DNA of 22,500 nucleotides from Glandiceps talaboti (GCF_964340395.1 NC_135563.1:8126155-8148654); one strand, 5' to 3'; positions 7,983-17,070 are shown, numbered from the stretch's first letter. The notes: a model not told the origin generated them from the letters alone. Program-made: numbers and translations.

Positions 7983-10360
7983 GTAAGTTGTTATTCCAGT
8001 AAAAGCCAGTTAACCCGAAACGACAAACAGTCCCCGTTTTCACATTTTATCGTCTGCCGTGACAAAATCTTGCTAAGTAAAATTGCCTAATTTTTCATCA
8101 AAATAGACAAAAATTTCAGTGCAATTATTGCATTTTGGGCATCATTTAAAGATATCTCACAGAGAGAAAATGTAGAAATGTTAGTGGGATGTTTGTCGTG
8201 CCAAACGATAAAATGTAAGTGTTTGAAGTGACATTTTTTGTTCAACCAGCTGATATAATGTAGCGATGCTCGTGAGATTTTTGTCACTCGAACTACCTTT
8301 TGTTTCAGAAAAGCTAAACGTGTAGCATAGCTAGCATCGTCTGGCTCAACAACACATTTGCAAACAAAAAGTACAGTACTGTATAACCACCGTAATGTAA
8401 CAATCTGCTAAGATCATACTAGCATGTAAGAAAAATGTAGCAATATTATTACTACGAGTTTGGGCGAGCTAGACCACACTCTGTTTCAGGTTAAATGGTT
8501 TCAATTGTAATAGGACTGAAGTGACACATACGAAGCAAATTGTGAAAATAATGTCGATGAGATAACAATCAATATGAAGGGTTGGAGTTATTAAAAGGTG
8601 TTCAAACTAATGTTAATACCAATGACATTAGTGCAACTGTTTTTTCTTCCAAATTTAGCATTAGAATTATTGTTATTAATTACTTAAGAAGTTATTTACC
8701 ATCACAGTGCGATTGGGGTGTGATTTAATTGGTTTACGCGTTTAGGATACAGGACCAGGAAATTATCCTAACTCATCCACCCTTCTCGAGCCGAGCACAT
8801 TTATCATCAAATCGTTGGGGAGAGACATTCGTGTATATTCAAACCGAGATCACAAATTGGTCTCCTCAATCGTCAATAACGATGATGATACAGGCCATTT
8901 CATGTTAGTGTTCACTGGCTCTGTTTGATACAACCATGCAGAACCCAATAAGAAACTGCACATGCGACACTTGATAAAGATAGTAGCAAAATTGAATAAA
9001 TATGGCGACATGTTGTCGGGCATGTTGTATATGAAATGGACTAAGGTGCTACCATGCAGACATCAAAACATAGGCGCACGTGTGTCTGCGTGTCTAGTAC
9101 CTTATTATTTTATTTAGACAAAATGTAGCAAGCAATTGCTATCTTGTTGTCTCAAAGTGTAGCATGTGCAGGTTCTTCTTGGTTTCTGTGTGGTTGTATT
9201 AAAAAGAGTCAGTGAATACTAATATGAAACTGGCGGTATAAACGTTTATGTACTTCTTGAATCTAGATATGGCAACCAATGATTGTTCTCTGCTCGACTG
9301 CATAAGAGCCATTCTCATGCTGTTAGAAACACTGCTACAAGATGAAGACATACACGTGAATGGCATTGTCTACGTCATCGACTGTGAAGCAATTGATTGG
9401 CGGTTTCTTAAACAAGGAAGTCCTTGGGTAATGAAGAAAATAGTGGATTCTTATGTGGTAGGCATACATAGAAATCTAACACATACATCAAACATACATC
9501 ATCAGAAATACGATAATTATCACAACACTTTTTCGTAAATACCGAATCTATGACTGTTGTCAACCGTTACATATTCGTGACTGGTTATTACCTATAGATA
9601 AAGTTATGAATATACATTGTTAATCTAATACATATTCATTGTTCATCTAATACATATTCATGTACCCATTGCTAGCATAATAGACGTGACAATTTGGTGT
9701 TTCTTGGCGATTGGGCGAAATTTATGCGATGTGAAATCAAGACATGATTCATCAACAGAACCCAAACTTTATGAAAATACCCTTATTTCCTGGGGCGATG
9801 TTCCCTTTTTAGCATTGGTCTTTTTCTTTCCATCTACAGAACTCCGTGCCGATAAGAATCAAAGGAGCTCACTCGGTACGACCGTCAGGCTTTTTCAAGG
9901 CTTTCTACACCATAGTAAGACCGTTTCTCCCCGATAAGATAAAACGAAGGGTAAGTATGTATGCACTACTTATGGCGTGGGTGTGCGTGCGCGCGCGTGC
10001 ATGTGTATGCGTGCATGCATGAATGAATGCATACATGTCGATTTTAAGACAATGCACCAAACACCAAAACCATACATGTCGTTGTAAGCTTACCATCATA
10101 ATTCCAGACCAGATGAATTAAACATTTCTTTTTTTCATTTTATCTGTTTTGCTGAACAGGTATTTATCCATGGCGACGAATACGAAACATTACATAAACA
10201 TGTTCCATCATCGATCCTCCCAAGTGGCCTAGGGGGTCAGATACCTGAATACGACAACACAGAATGGGTGAATAAAACACTCGCAGCAGAAGAAGAATTC
10301 ATTTACAATGAACAATTCGGTTTTATTAAATCTAAAAAGAAATATGTTGCCAGGAAATAA
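7604..10360 (+). CDS. Copy 1: CRAL-TRIO lipid-transfer protein (alpha-TTP/clavesin-like), 293 aa, four coding exons
   Basis: Joined exons 7604-7982, 9267-9457, 9840-9950 and 10160-10360 give 882 bases with no stop before TAA. The family carries small hydrophobic lipids (tocopherol, retinoids) or binds phosphoinositides, working at cytosolic and endosomal membranes. Seen in order: the CRAL-TRIO N-terminal helical domain (about residues 20-88, LLRFLRNKKF at 59-68), a GKDSDGR turn at 113-119, core strand NGIVYVID at 157-164, basic PIRIKG at 194-199, and LGGQ and YDNTEW at 251-263. Length suits alpha-TTP (278 aa). The start is the first of two adjacent ATGs, five bases after a good acceptor. Oddities: exon B lacks the usual GxWDP entry motif, HSVRPSG replaces the canonical HFINQP-type motif, and the exon B donor is GTAGGC. 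The frame is intact, so I call it a diverged but probably working gene; ligand unknown. Confidence 0.85.
8026..8240. repeat. Inverted repeat inside intron A-B of copy 1
   Basis: CACATTTTATCGTCTGCCGTGACAAA near 8040-8066 pairs with TTTGTCGTGCCAAACGATAAAATGTAAGTG near 8192-8221. The spacer holds the small palindrome GCAATTATTGC. Probably a decayed foldback element in the intron. Confidence 0.5.
8891..9236. mobile_element. MITE of family 1, in intron A-B of copy 1
   Basis: The left end (CATTTCATGTTAGTG, TTCACTGGCTCTGTTTGATA, CAACCATGCAG) returns inverted at the right end (GTGGTTGTATTAAAAAGAGT, CAGTGAATACTAATATGAAA). Arms are about 50 bp and TA flanks both ends (8889-8890 and 9237-9238). Internal words TGTAGCA and GGTTCTTCTTGGTTTCTG are shared with the elements at 14826-15184 and 19252-19486. 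It ends 30 bp before exon B. There is no coding capacity, consistent with a Tc1/mariner-type non-autonomous element. Confidence 0.8.
9267..9457 (+). CDS. Copy 1 exon B (first half of lipid-binding core)
   Basis: The acceptor TTGAATCTAG ends at 9266, the exon enters in phase 2 to complete a split Asn codon, and reads 63 further codons to the donor GTAGGC at 9458. DEDIHVNGIVY at residues 152-162 aligns with copies 2 and 3, but only 36 of 63 residues equal copy 2. The polypyrimidine tract is poor and the donor is non-consensus, so splicing may be weak or alternative. Confidence 0.78.
9570..9812. repeat. Truncated copy of the large foldback element found at 15529-15918
   Basis: GATAAAGTTATGAATATAC and the later run AGAACCCAAACTTTATGAAA, TTATTTCCTGGGGCGATGTT match 15726-15900 in order. 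The left outer arm present in that element is missing here. It lies in intron B-C of copy 1, whereas the fuller copy lies in intron C-D of copy 2, so it is a mobile repeat and not an inherited intron. Confidence 0.6.
9840..9950 (+). CDS. Copy 1 exon C (second part of core)
   Basis: The acceptor TTTTTCTTTCCATCTACAG ends at 9839; 37 codons in phase 0 run to the donor GTAAGT at 9951. It contains PIRIKG and ends with Lys-Arg-Arg. In human alpha-TTP, basic residues at the matching places (around Lys190/Arg192 and Arg221) contact phosphoinositides; I place these by alignment from memory. Only 18 of 37 residues match copy 2. Confidence 0.83.
9975..10030. repeat. GT/GC/ATGC-rich simple sequence in intron C-D of copy 1
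   Basis: A short degenerate GTGC, GCGC and ATGC run, followed by CACCAAACACCAAAACCATA. The same order of simple sequence then ACACCAAAACCAT occurs at 3723-3856 before copy 0 exon D, marking the two introns as homologous. Confidence 0.6.
10160..10360 (+). CDS. Copy 1 exon D (C-terminal exon)
   Basis: The acceptor TTTTGCTGAACAG ends at 10159; 66 codons in phase 0, then TAA at 10358-10360. It encodes VFIHG, LGGQIPEYDNTEW and the acidic AAEEEF segment. Bases 10253-10342 equal copy 0 exactly. Confidence 0.88.
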   Translation, partial: VFIHGDEYETLHKHVPSSILPSGLGGQIPEYDNTEWVNKTLAAEEEFIYNEQFGFIKSKKKYVARK

Positions 10361-10374
10361 AGAAGCTGTAACAA

Positions 10375-10380
10375 AATAAA
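10375..10380 (+). promoter_or_regulatory. Poly(A) signal AATAAA of copy 1
   Basis: The hexamer lies 15 bases past the stop, in a 3' flank shared with copy 0. Confidence 0.65.
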
Positions 10381-10504
10381 TGACAGGGTATAGTTTACAG
10401 TATTATGTTGAAATCTAAAGATATAGGCTGATGAAAGGCGGATAACAAATACTTCACACACAGAACTGAAAACATACATATATATCCACATTGCTATATA
10501 TGAA

Positions 10505-10850
10505 CTGCACTTGTAATTTACACCCAAGGAGACATTTACACAAATGAAATACACTCGTGATTTTCACCTACAACTGAAGACATTGAGTCACGAATGAAAA
10601 ACACTCGTGATTTTCACCTACAACTCAAGACATTTCGAATTCCACGACTGAAAAACACTTGTGATTTTCACCTGCAACTGAAGACAATTCCACGAATGAA
10701 AAGCACTCTTCAGTGATTTTCACCTCCATCTGAAGACATTTCCACAGATGAAATACACACGTAATTTTCACTCACAACTGATGAAGGTATTTCTATGAAT
10801 GAAATGCACTCGTGCTTTTCACCTACAACTGAAGACATTTCTATGAATAC
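10505..10850. repeat. Minisatellite downstream of copy 1, unit about 46-55 bp
   Basis: About seven imperfect units of ACTCGTGATTTTCACCTACA, ACTGAAGACATTTC and CACGAATGAAA. It shares its core words with the array after copy 0 (4215-4775) but is more diverged. No such array follows copy 2. Confidence 0.8.
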
Positions 10851-11390
10851 ACCTATTAAAATCAAACTAAAGTTGATGAAATGCATCTGTGATTTTCTCC
10901 TCAGACAATATACTGTGTTGATTGCCTGTGTTATATTATCACTTACTACCAAAGGCGTTGGTAACCTTTGCTGAACAGAGCGTTGCCATTGATTTTTGTC
11001 TTTTTCTTTAATAACACAGGGCAATTGTGCCTTTTGAAGTGTGGGTTGTCTGGTGTGTTGCTTTGAATAAGAGAATAAATAGAGTCCGAACTTCAACATC
11101 GGGGTGGGGTGGGGGTGTAGCCCTCTCAACGGCAAGAGGCTAGGTAACCGAGACTACCATGTAATTCGGTACATTGTTGATGACAAGGCAAACCTATGGG
11201 GCGAAACGACCAAACCGCTGGGGCGAACTGGTTATGGGGCGAAACGACCAGACACCGTTGCAACAACCGATGTCTAAAAAGTTGGTGATGACTACTACGT
11301 GCTAATAAACACACCAAACCAATCGTTCACTCGTAACCATGCTTATTATTATCATAACTTATATTGTTCACACAGACAACAAATCTAGAA
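10851..11390. other. Intergenic, with a short direct repeat and no gene
   Basis: TATGGGGCGAAACGACCA occurs at about 11196 and again at about 11233, with a third partial GGGGCGAACTGG between. AAGAGGCTAGGTAACCGAG near 11134 resembles AGAGGCTGGGTAACCGAGGC near 20935, a dispersed fragment. No exon recognised. Confidence 0.5.
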
Positions 11391-11398
11391 TATAAAAG
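11391..11398 (+). promoter_or_regulatory. Candidate TATA box for copy 2
   Basis: TATAAAAG is a strong TATA match 2.0 kb upstream of copy 2 exon A. Possible donors downstream are AACG before GTAAGG at 11873 and GTCAG before GTAAAA at 11957. I see no clean initiator at the expected distance, so this is a candidate only. The 92-codon frame over it (11364-11642) resembles no family. Confidence 0.3.
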
Positions 11399-12254
11399 CA
11401 CACAACACACTGTACAGCGACGGACAGTCAAGGACTGTCGTTGTGCACTCACACGATTTGTGTGTGAAAGACGTTGTTTACTTTCTCAAGTAGAAACTAA
11501 CTTGCCGTGCAGTTCACATACTGCATGTATTGATACTAGTACTGTATCATTAGGAATGTGGGTAGGGAAGCACTATCCGAAAGAGAGAACGATCCCTGGG
11601 GAACGAGTTATATGTCTCCAAATTGAAAACAGGACTATTTAATATTGGAAGTTACGTTTTACAACCTAATTAAATATGTAGATGTATGTTTATGAGTCAT
11701 CGCTCCTCGAAATATATAAGAATTTAATGTGTATGTCGTGTCTTGACGTTCACGGTGACACGACGTAGGTTTATTTCCCGTCATGCACTTCTGTTCAGGT
11801 CAAGTATACCACTTTCGTTGAACACACAGATATCTGACTGTGTTTGTCTAAACCATTTGAGGTCAGCTAACGGTAAGGATAACGGTTTGTTTTTAAGTCT
11901 TTCTCATTCATTGTCGCGGTGAAGTAGGTAAACGTTTGTGTACAAAAATACGTCAGGTAAAAAACTAGTGTTGTGACGTACACAAACTCAAGCTTATACG
12001 TCCGGGACATGAGGTGACCTATTTTTTCTGGGATCGCTACAATAGAACGACGTAAGGTCAATAGGGGGGGGGGGGGGGCGACACTGTCAGAAGGAGTTGT
12101 ACGCTTGCAATGGTTAAAAAATGTTGCCTCCGCCAGAGGTCATTTTCCTCAGTTTTTTTTCAGTGTTTGTCCGTCTGTTTGTGACATCGATAAAATGTGT
12201 TGTATGGTTACTATAGTAACCAAAGTTCAGACCAGATGTTACAAATTTACCTTA
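11399..12254. other. Upstream region of copy 2 without recognised gene
   Basis: Contains a GTCGTGTC/GACACGAC hairpin at 11735-11764 and a G run at 12064-12078. Any non-coding first exon of copy 2 could lie here, but I cannot place its start. Confidence 0.4.
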
Positions 12255-12394
12255 GCTGCAATAATTGTAAATTTGTAGCGTTAATATTGACTATGCCTTG
12301 AATGTTTTATCAAAAGTTTTAATGTTTATGGTTTTGTGTTTCGAAAATCACAGCTTTAAAAAAACCCTAAAAATAACGCTACAATTATTGCAGC
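12255..12394. mobile_element. 140-bp TA-flanked MITE (same family as 245-715)
   Basis: It begins GCTGCAATAATTGTA and ends with the inverted TACAATTATTGCAGC, with TA outside both ends (12253-12254 and 12395-12396). The inner arms carry GTAGCGTTA and TAACGCTAC. It shares its termini with the longer element at 245-715. Confidence 0.82.
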
Positions 12395-12602
12395 TAATGT
12401 TTACTACTGTATATTTGTGTGTCTGTCTGAGTCAGGTTCTTTGTGAGATACTAGTATCTAACAATGTTATGCATGAATTTACAGGAACTCTGGAAAGATT
12501 GGTTAAGCTAAGCTATATTAGAGACAGGGACTTTATTTTGGTGAATATTTGATTGAGGGCACTCTAATTTATTTTTATCTTCTAAGGGAAGGTGATGGTA
12601 TG

Positions 12603-12603
12603 C

Positions 12604-12656
<53 letters not shown>

Positions 12657-12688
12657 GCTGGCTGGCTGGCTGTCTGTCTGTCTGTTTG
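12603..12688. repeat. (CTGT)n/(CTGG)n microsatellite
   Basis: About 21 tetranucleotide units, switching to GGCT units near 12656-12671. Confidence 0.97.
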
Positions 12689-12689
12689 T

Positions 12690-12885
12690 GTGTAATAAGT
12701 GTAATTAGTATGCACATGGCTTTCATTAAAAATAATCAGTAAAATGATATGCAAATAAGTAATTAATATGCACAGCTTTCATTAAAAATAATCAGATCTG
12801 CACATAACTACATGGAATATGTGTACATATGCAAATAAGTGTAATTAGTATGCACATGGCTTTCATTAAAAAATAATCAGATCTG
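12690..12885. repeat. Three tandem copies of a TATGCACA/TTTCATTAAAAATAATCAG unit
   Basis: Units at about 12693-12740, 12754-12796 and 12834-12881 share AATAAGT(GT)AATTA, TATGCACATGGCTTTCATTA and AAAATAATCAG, with slightly different spacers. They lie right after the (CTGT)n run. A complementary CAGACAGGC motif ends the region at about 13302-13312, so 12603-13312 may be one element bounded by simple repeats (inference). Confidence 0.65.
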
Positions 12886-13387
12886 GACATAACTATAACT
12901 ATATAAAACATGTGTACCGAAATTAAAAATTCATTTGAACAGACAGTATTTGAGATAATGTTGGTAAACAAGGCTAATTATGCAAAGTACTTACTGTGAT
13001 TGAATCCAGTGCAAGGAAAAAATGAACATTGCACCACCAATAGACTCTCAATCTGCCAGGTATTAGCTCAGTTAACCAAATCCTTCTTTAAGTAATATAA
13101 GGAAAAATATTGTCAAATGATATGCAAATTAGGTCATTACAATGTATAGAATTTTACTCAAAAAATATTAACTTCTTATTAGCCTACACACATAAAATAG
13201 TTGTACCAAATTTCAGTTCAGTTGAATTAACTGTTTTTGAGAAAATGATGATACACAAACAGGCATGCACACACATGCGTATATACACATATACACACAT
13301 ACAGACAGGCTGAACATAACAGAACCAGAACATAAGTGCCCCTTATATATTATCACTAAATTCACATATTACTAATTTTCTCCTTAG
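12886..13387. other. Spacer directly upstream of copy 2 exon A
   Basis: AT-rich, with ATGCAAAT-type words and a CA-rich simple stretch at about 13262-13312. It ends with the acceptor TTTTCTCCTTAG (13376-13387) for exon A. No coding sequence recognised. Confidence 0.45.
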
Positions 13388-13771
13388 CCACCATGATGGC
13401 AGAACAAGCCAGCCAACCCTACAAATGTACACTCAGTGAGGCGACATTAAAGAAAGCCAAAGAAGAGTTGAATGAAGATCCTTTGACTCGGGAAGAGAAA
13501 TTAAATGACTTGATAGAAATGTTTAAAACCAGACCAGACATAAAATTCCGTCAAGATGATGCATTCTTGTTGCGATTTCTCAGGAACAAAAAGTTTGAGG
13601 TTGATAGGGCATTTAAATCATTGGTACACCATTATCAAGTTAGACGAGATTATGGAGAAATATTCACAAACTATAGACCATCTTTTGTAAAACACTTTTA
13701 TGAATTGAAAAGTGAAATGGTTTGTCCTGGTAAAGACTCGGATGGGAGGTGCGTTGTTCTAACCAAAGTAG
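13388..13771 (+). CDS. Copy 2 exon A (acceptor, start codon, N-terminal domain)
   Basis: The acceptor ends at 13387 and the start codon at 13393 has a full Kozak context (CCACCATGATGG). The exon ends in phase 1 (AAA GTA G) at the donor GTAAGT, 13772. A second in-frame ATG follows the first directly, as in copy 1. Confidence 0.9.
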
Positions 13772-16475
13772 GTAAGTATACCAGCATATCAAAATATGTG
13801 AATTGTTGTAATTGAGTGTAATAATGGCCTGGCATTCACATTGGTTGAGGAGACTTATAGATATGGACCCTAACCAAAAACGAAATTTGTGCAAAATATA
13901 ACTTCAATATTAAGATAGATTTATTCATACAAAAAAGTGAGTGTTAGAATTCTGAGCCCAGTGACATTTAAATATGAGTTCTTGAGCCTTCCTGATATTT
14001 GCATCCATGTTGTTACATGTAAATTAAAAATAACACGATTTACTTAATATTCCATTGTCACTTAAGGTTTCATCACTTGAATTCTCAACAAGGTTTTCTT
14101 TTCTATATTTTAATCTAATTTAGAACTGGACCCAAGAAAATGCAGTGTTCTTGATAGTGTGAGAGCACGCCTAATGATGTTGGAGACAATGTTATCAGAC
14201 GAAGATATACAAGTCAATGGTATAGTATACATAGTTGACTCTGAACGACTTGACATGGGGATTATGAAACAACTTAGCCCATTCCTAATGAAGAAAATTT
14301 TCGATTCATATTTGGTAAGAGTTAGCCTGTGGTGCAGGTTAGATGGTCGACATCTCTCCACTCAGGCTGTAAAGTCAGTGGTTTGGCCATCATATTCATC
14401 ATATAATCATATGTTCATATTAGAGTTTATTTGTACAGAGGTCACATTTCTGAATACTGATAACTAGGTCACATCCGGGTAATTTGACAAACAATGTAGG
14501 CATCATATGACTTTTTCAACCAATCAGGTTCCAAGCATAGTATCGATACAAATGACCGAGTTTGAATTACTGAGTTCACAGGCTGTGTGGAGAGAATACT
14601 GAGTTCTACCAGGTCAATCATCCAACCTACTACAGTGGCAACTATGTATTCTGCACTGTATATGTACAAGTATTTCACACCCATATATTTGTATGTCGGT
14701 CGTAAAAGTATCCTGAGATGATGATAACTGACTGAAACTCATTTGCATATATAATTTAATGTTACATGTATATCATTATGTTATATGTATATATTGTACC
14801 TATCACCTGTTCCAAACTGGTTGTACAACCCCTTTCAAGTTACTGTTCACCAGCTCTGTTCTATACAACCATGCAGAAACCTATAACAAACTGCATGTTA
14901 TGCTACGCTTTAAGATAGCAAGATTGAATGACTACAGGTTACACACACAGTTTCTTGTGACATTTTGTCTAAATGAAATGAACTAACCTGCTGCCGTGCA
15001 GACATCAAATGCAGACATCAAAACAATGGTGACCGCATCAAGATGCAGTATGTTTAAATGGTTTATTTCATTTATAGACAACATGTAGTAAGAAATCTTG
15101 CTATCTTGGTGTAGAACAGTTTCTTATTGGTTTCTGCGTGGTTGAATCAAACAGAGCCAATGAACAATAACTTGAAACGAGCTGTAAAAACCTGTCTTTT
15201 TTCACAACTCTCACCTCAGAAAGCCTTGCCGATGAGAATTAAAGGAGGCCATTTCATTAATCAGCCGGGAATCTTTAAAGCTTTCTATGGATTAATGAAA
15301 CCTTTGCTTCCATCAAAATTAAAGAGCCGGGTAAGTATTTTGTTCATGTTCGATTGTTACGCATAATATAGTAGTCCTTGGGGTTAGACAGTTTATGAAA
15401 TATATAGTTCAGATGAAGATAATTTGATATTTTTAATCGAAACAAAATAGATTTTGGAATCCGTTGTGCATGAGCATAAATTCATAGAATTCTGCTTGAT
15501 TGTGAGAAAGTTTTTAAGGATTTTCCAATGGTGTTAGTTAAAAGGAGAAAGCCGTTTCAGGAAATAGATGTGTTTTCATAAACTTTGGGTTATACAGAGT
15601 CATTTTTTGATTTCACATCACATAAATTTCACATTTTGCACTAGTTCAACACTCATGGGAGTTAGCAGGCATATTTATCAGATGTACACTGAATATTCAT
15701 GACTCCTAAGTGCTTATTACCATCAGATAAAGTCATGAATATTCAGTGTCCAGCTAATAAATATGTATGTCTGCTAAGTCCCATCAGACAAAGGCTGACT
15801 AGTATGAGAGCAATAGAAGTGAAATAGTTCCATTTTTAAATGACTCTGCAGAACCCAAGGTTATGAACACATATTTATTTCCTGGAGTGACGTTTCCCTT
15901 TAAATGGGTGTCACACCAGAGTTTGTATTAGCAGCCCTTTCAGCTCTCGAACAATGACACCTGACATGACTAAGGGGTCAGCTCAGTTGTATAGTTAGAA
16001 GAACATTGTGAATTATCAACCTGATCAAATATGGTAAATATCAATTGATGTATTTGTGCCATACAAGTGTAAACATATACCTCAACTATTCGCATTGAAA
16101 GTGTCCCCAAGTGTTGTATTTGTGCTCCCAAGCCAACTACCCCTTCTCCAAACAAATATGTTCGTGCAACCAATATATGTTGAATAGTATAATATGAAAT
16201 GGCTATTCCCGACTTCATCTTATTTTCCGTTTTTTTTCTTCTGATAGATACATTTTCATAATGATGAATACGAAAACTTACACAAGCATATTCCATCATC
16301 GATCCTCCCCAGTGACCTAGGGGGTCAGATACTTGAATATGACAACACAGAATGGGTCAATAAAACACTCGCAGCAGAAGAAGAATTCATTTATAATGAA
16401 CAATTCGGATTTATTAAATCTAAAAACAAACATGTTCCAGGTAAAGCAAATAAAACTGTTGATCTTTCAACATAA
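13393..16475 (+). CDS. Copy 2: CRAL-TRIO lipid-transfer protein (alpha-TTP/clavesin-like), 302 aa, four coding exons
   Basis: Joined exons 13393-13771, 14124-14314, 15220-15330 and 16248-16475 give 909 bases with an open frame to TAA. Domain order: N-terminal helical CRAL-TRIO domain (about residues 20-88), GKDSDGR at 113-119, core motifs LDPRK after the A-B junction and NGIVYIVD in exon B, PMRIKGGHFINQPG in exon C (a textbook family motif), then LGGQ and YDNTEW in exon D. The canonical exon C and the basic residues expected to touch phosphoinositides are intact, so this looks functional. The C-terminus is nine residues longer than copies 0 and 1 because the stop codon position is read through (GKANKTVDLST). 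Copy 1 is its closest relative by exon A, but not by exons B and C. Role inferred: cytosolic carrier of a hydrophobic ligand; the ligand cannot be told from sequence. Confidence 0.9.
14124..14314 (+). CDS. Copy 2 exon B
   Basis: The acceptor TTTTAATCTAATTTAG ends at 14123 and the donor GTAAGA starts at 14315. The split codon gives Glu, where copy 3 has the more usual Gly of GNWDP. It reads LDPRKCSVLD and DEDIQVNGIVYIVD. Confidence 0.87.
14315..14823. other. Intron B-C of copy 2, 5' part
   Basis: No repeat or exon recognised. The short minus-strand frame at 14469-14684 is not similar to any family known to me. Confidence 0.4.
14826..15184. mobile_element. MITE of family 1, in intron B-C of copy 2
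   Basis: The left end (CTTTCAAGTTACTGTTCACC, AGCTCTGTTCTATACAACCA) returns inverted at the right end (GGTTGAATCAAACAGAGCC, AATGAACAATAACTTGAAA), with TA on both sides (14824-14825 and 15185-15186). It shares internal words with 8891-9236 and 19252-19486. It stops 35 bp before the exon C splice site, so it lies just upstream of the polypyrimidine tract. Confidence 0.8.
15220..15330 (+). CDS. Copy 2 exon C
   Basis: The acceptor TTTTTTCACAACTCTCACCTCAG ends at 15219; 37 codons in phase 0 to the donor GTAAGT at 15331. It encodes PMRIKGGHFINQPGIF and ends Lys-Ser-Arg. Confidence 0.9.
15529..15918. mobile_element. Large foldback element in intron C-D of copy 2 (about 390 bp)
   Basis: Nearly the whole element is symmetric. 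TCAGGAAATAGATGTGTTTT and CTTTGGGTTATACAGAGTC on the left pair with GACTCTGCAGAACCCAAGG and CACATATTTATTTCCTGGAG on the right. The centre is an inner pair of about 42 bp: GACTCC-side arm 15665-15703 with 15732-15774 (CTGAATATTCATGAC and its complement). The arms total about 180 bp and there is no coding capacity. A truncated relative sits at 9570-9812. Confidence 0.75.
15919..16247. other. Intron C-D of copy 2, 3' part
   Basis: No exon recognised. It ends with the acceptor tract CCGTTTTTTTTCTTCTGATAG at 16247. The minus-strand frame at 15970-16299 overlaps the real exon D and has no family match. Confidence 0.45.
16248..16475 (+). CDS. Copy 2 exon D (extended C-terminus)
   Basis: Phase 0, 75 codons then TAA at 16473-16475. 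The first 66 residues match copies 0 and 1 closely (54 of 66 with copy 1). The other copies stop after GK or RK; this one continues for nine residues. Confidence 0.9.
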   Translation: MHFHNDEYENLHKHIPSSILPSDLGGQILEYDNTEWVNKTLAAEEEFIYNEQFGFIKSKNKHVPGKANKTVDLST

Positions 16476-16581
16476 ATAAGTGTCACTTCCACAAAAAAAT
16501 CCATGTATAGTACTTAATTTTAAATTTTAATATGTATTATTCACAAATCATGAGACAAAGTAAATTATCCATTGATTAAAT

Positions 16582-16587
16582 AATAAA
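16582..16587 (+). promoter_or_regulatory. Poly(A) signal AATAAA of copy 2
   Basis: The hexamer lies about 107 bases past the stop, in a 3' flank unlike those of copies 0 and 1. Confidence 0.5.
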
Positions 16588-16785
16588 GACAATGAAAAAT
16601 ATGTGGTCATTGTGTTTTGTTTTACGAATTCTGAAACATATTTTGTCTCTTGTTGAATGCAATGTCAGTTGCTTTGGTGGGTCATTTGTCAGTGAAATAA
16701 ACATTTATCGCCTATACTTACACATGCAAGGGAACAGGACCTTGTTTAGCTTCCAAAAGAATGCTAATTATGTTTTAGGTCTGTG

Positions 16786-16982
16786 CCTGTCTGTCCGTCT
16801 GTCTGTCTGTCTGTCTGTCTGTACGCATGTATGTATGTATGTATGTATGTATGTATGTATGTGTGTGTGTGTGTGTGTATGTATGTCTGTCTGTCTGTCT
16901 GTCTGTATGTATGTATGTATGTATGTATGTATGTATGTATGTATGTATGTATGTATGTATGTATGTATGCCTCTGTCTGTCT
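16786..16982. repeat. (CTGT)n/(ATGT)n/(GT)n compound microsatellite
   Basis: CTGT units, then ATGT, GT, CTGT and a long ATGT block, ending in CTGT. Long Cys-Met-Tyr-Val frames across it are artefacts. Confidence 0.97.
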
Positions 16983-17070
16983 ACTATCTTGAGATATTGA
17001 CCAAGCATGCAGCCATAATTGCAGTCATAAAAGTGTCCCTATTAAAACTGACTTACTAGACTAATCTCAC

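Noticed and set aside
9686-9937. 83-codon plus-strand frame over exon C of copy 1
   Set aside because: It reads exon C in a different frame; the exon frame between AG 9839 and GTAAGT 9951 gives the conserved family sequence.
10710-11135. 141-codon minus-strand frame
   Set aside because: Its C-terminal half is translation of the minisatellite after copy 1; the rest matches nothing I know.
11364-11642. 92-codon plus-strand frame with several cysteines
   Set aside because: Covers the candidate TATA box region of copy 2, lacks a signal peptide or known domain, and has no homologue at the other copies.
16592-17059. 155-codon plus-strand frame
   Set aside because: Mostly the (CTGT)n/(ATGT)n microsatellite; the unique ends match no known family.
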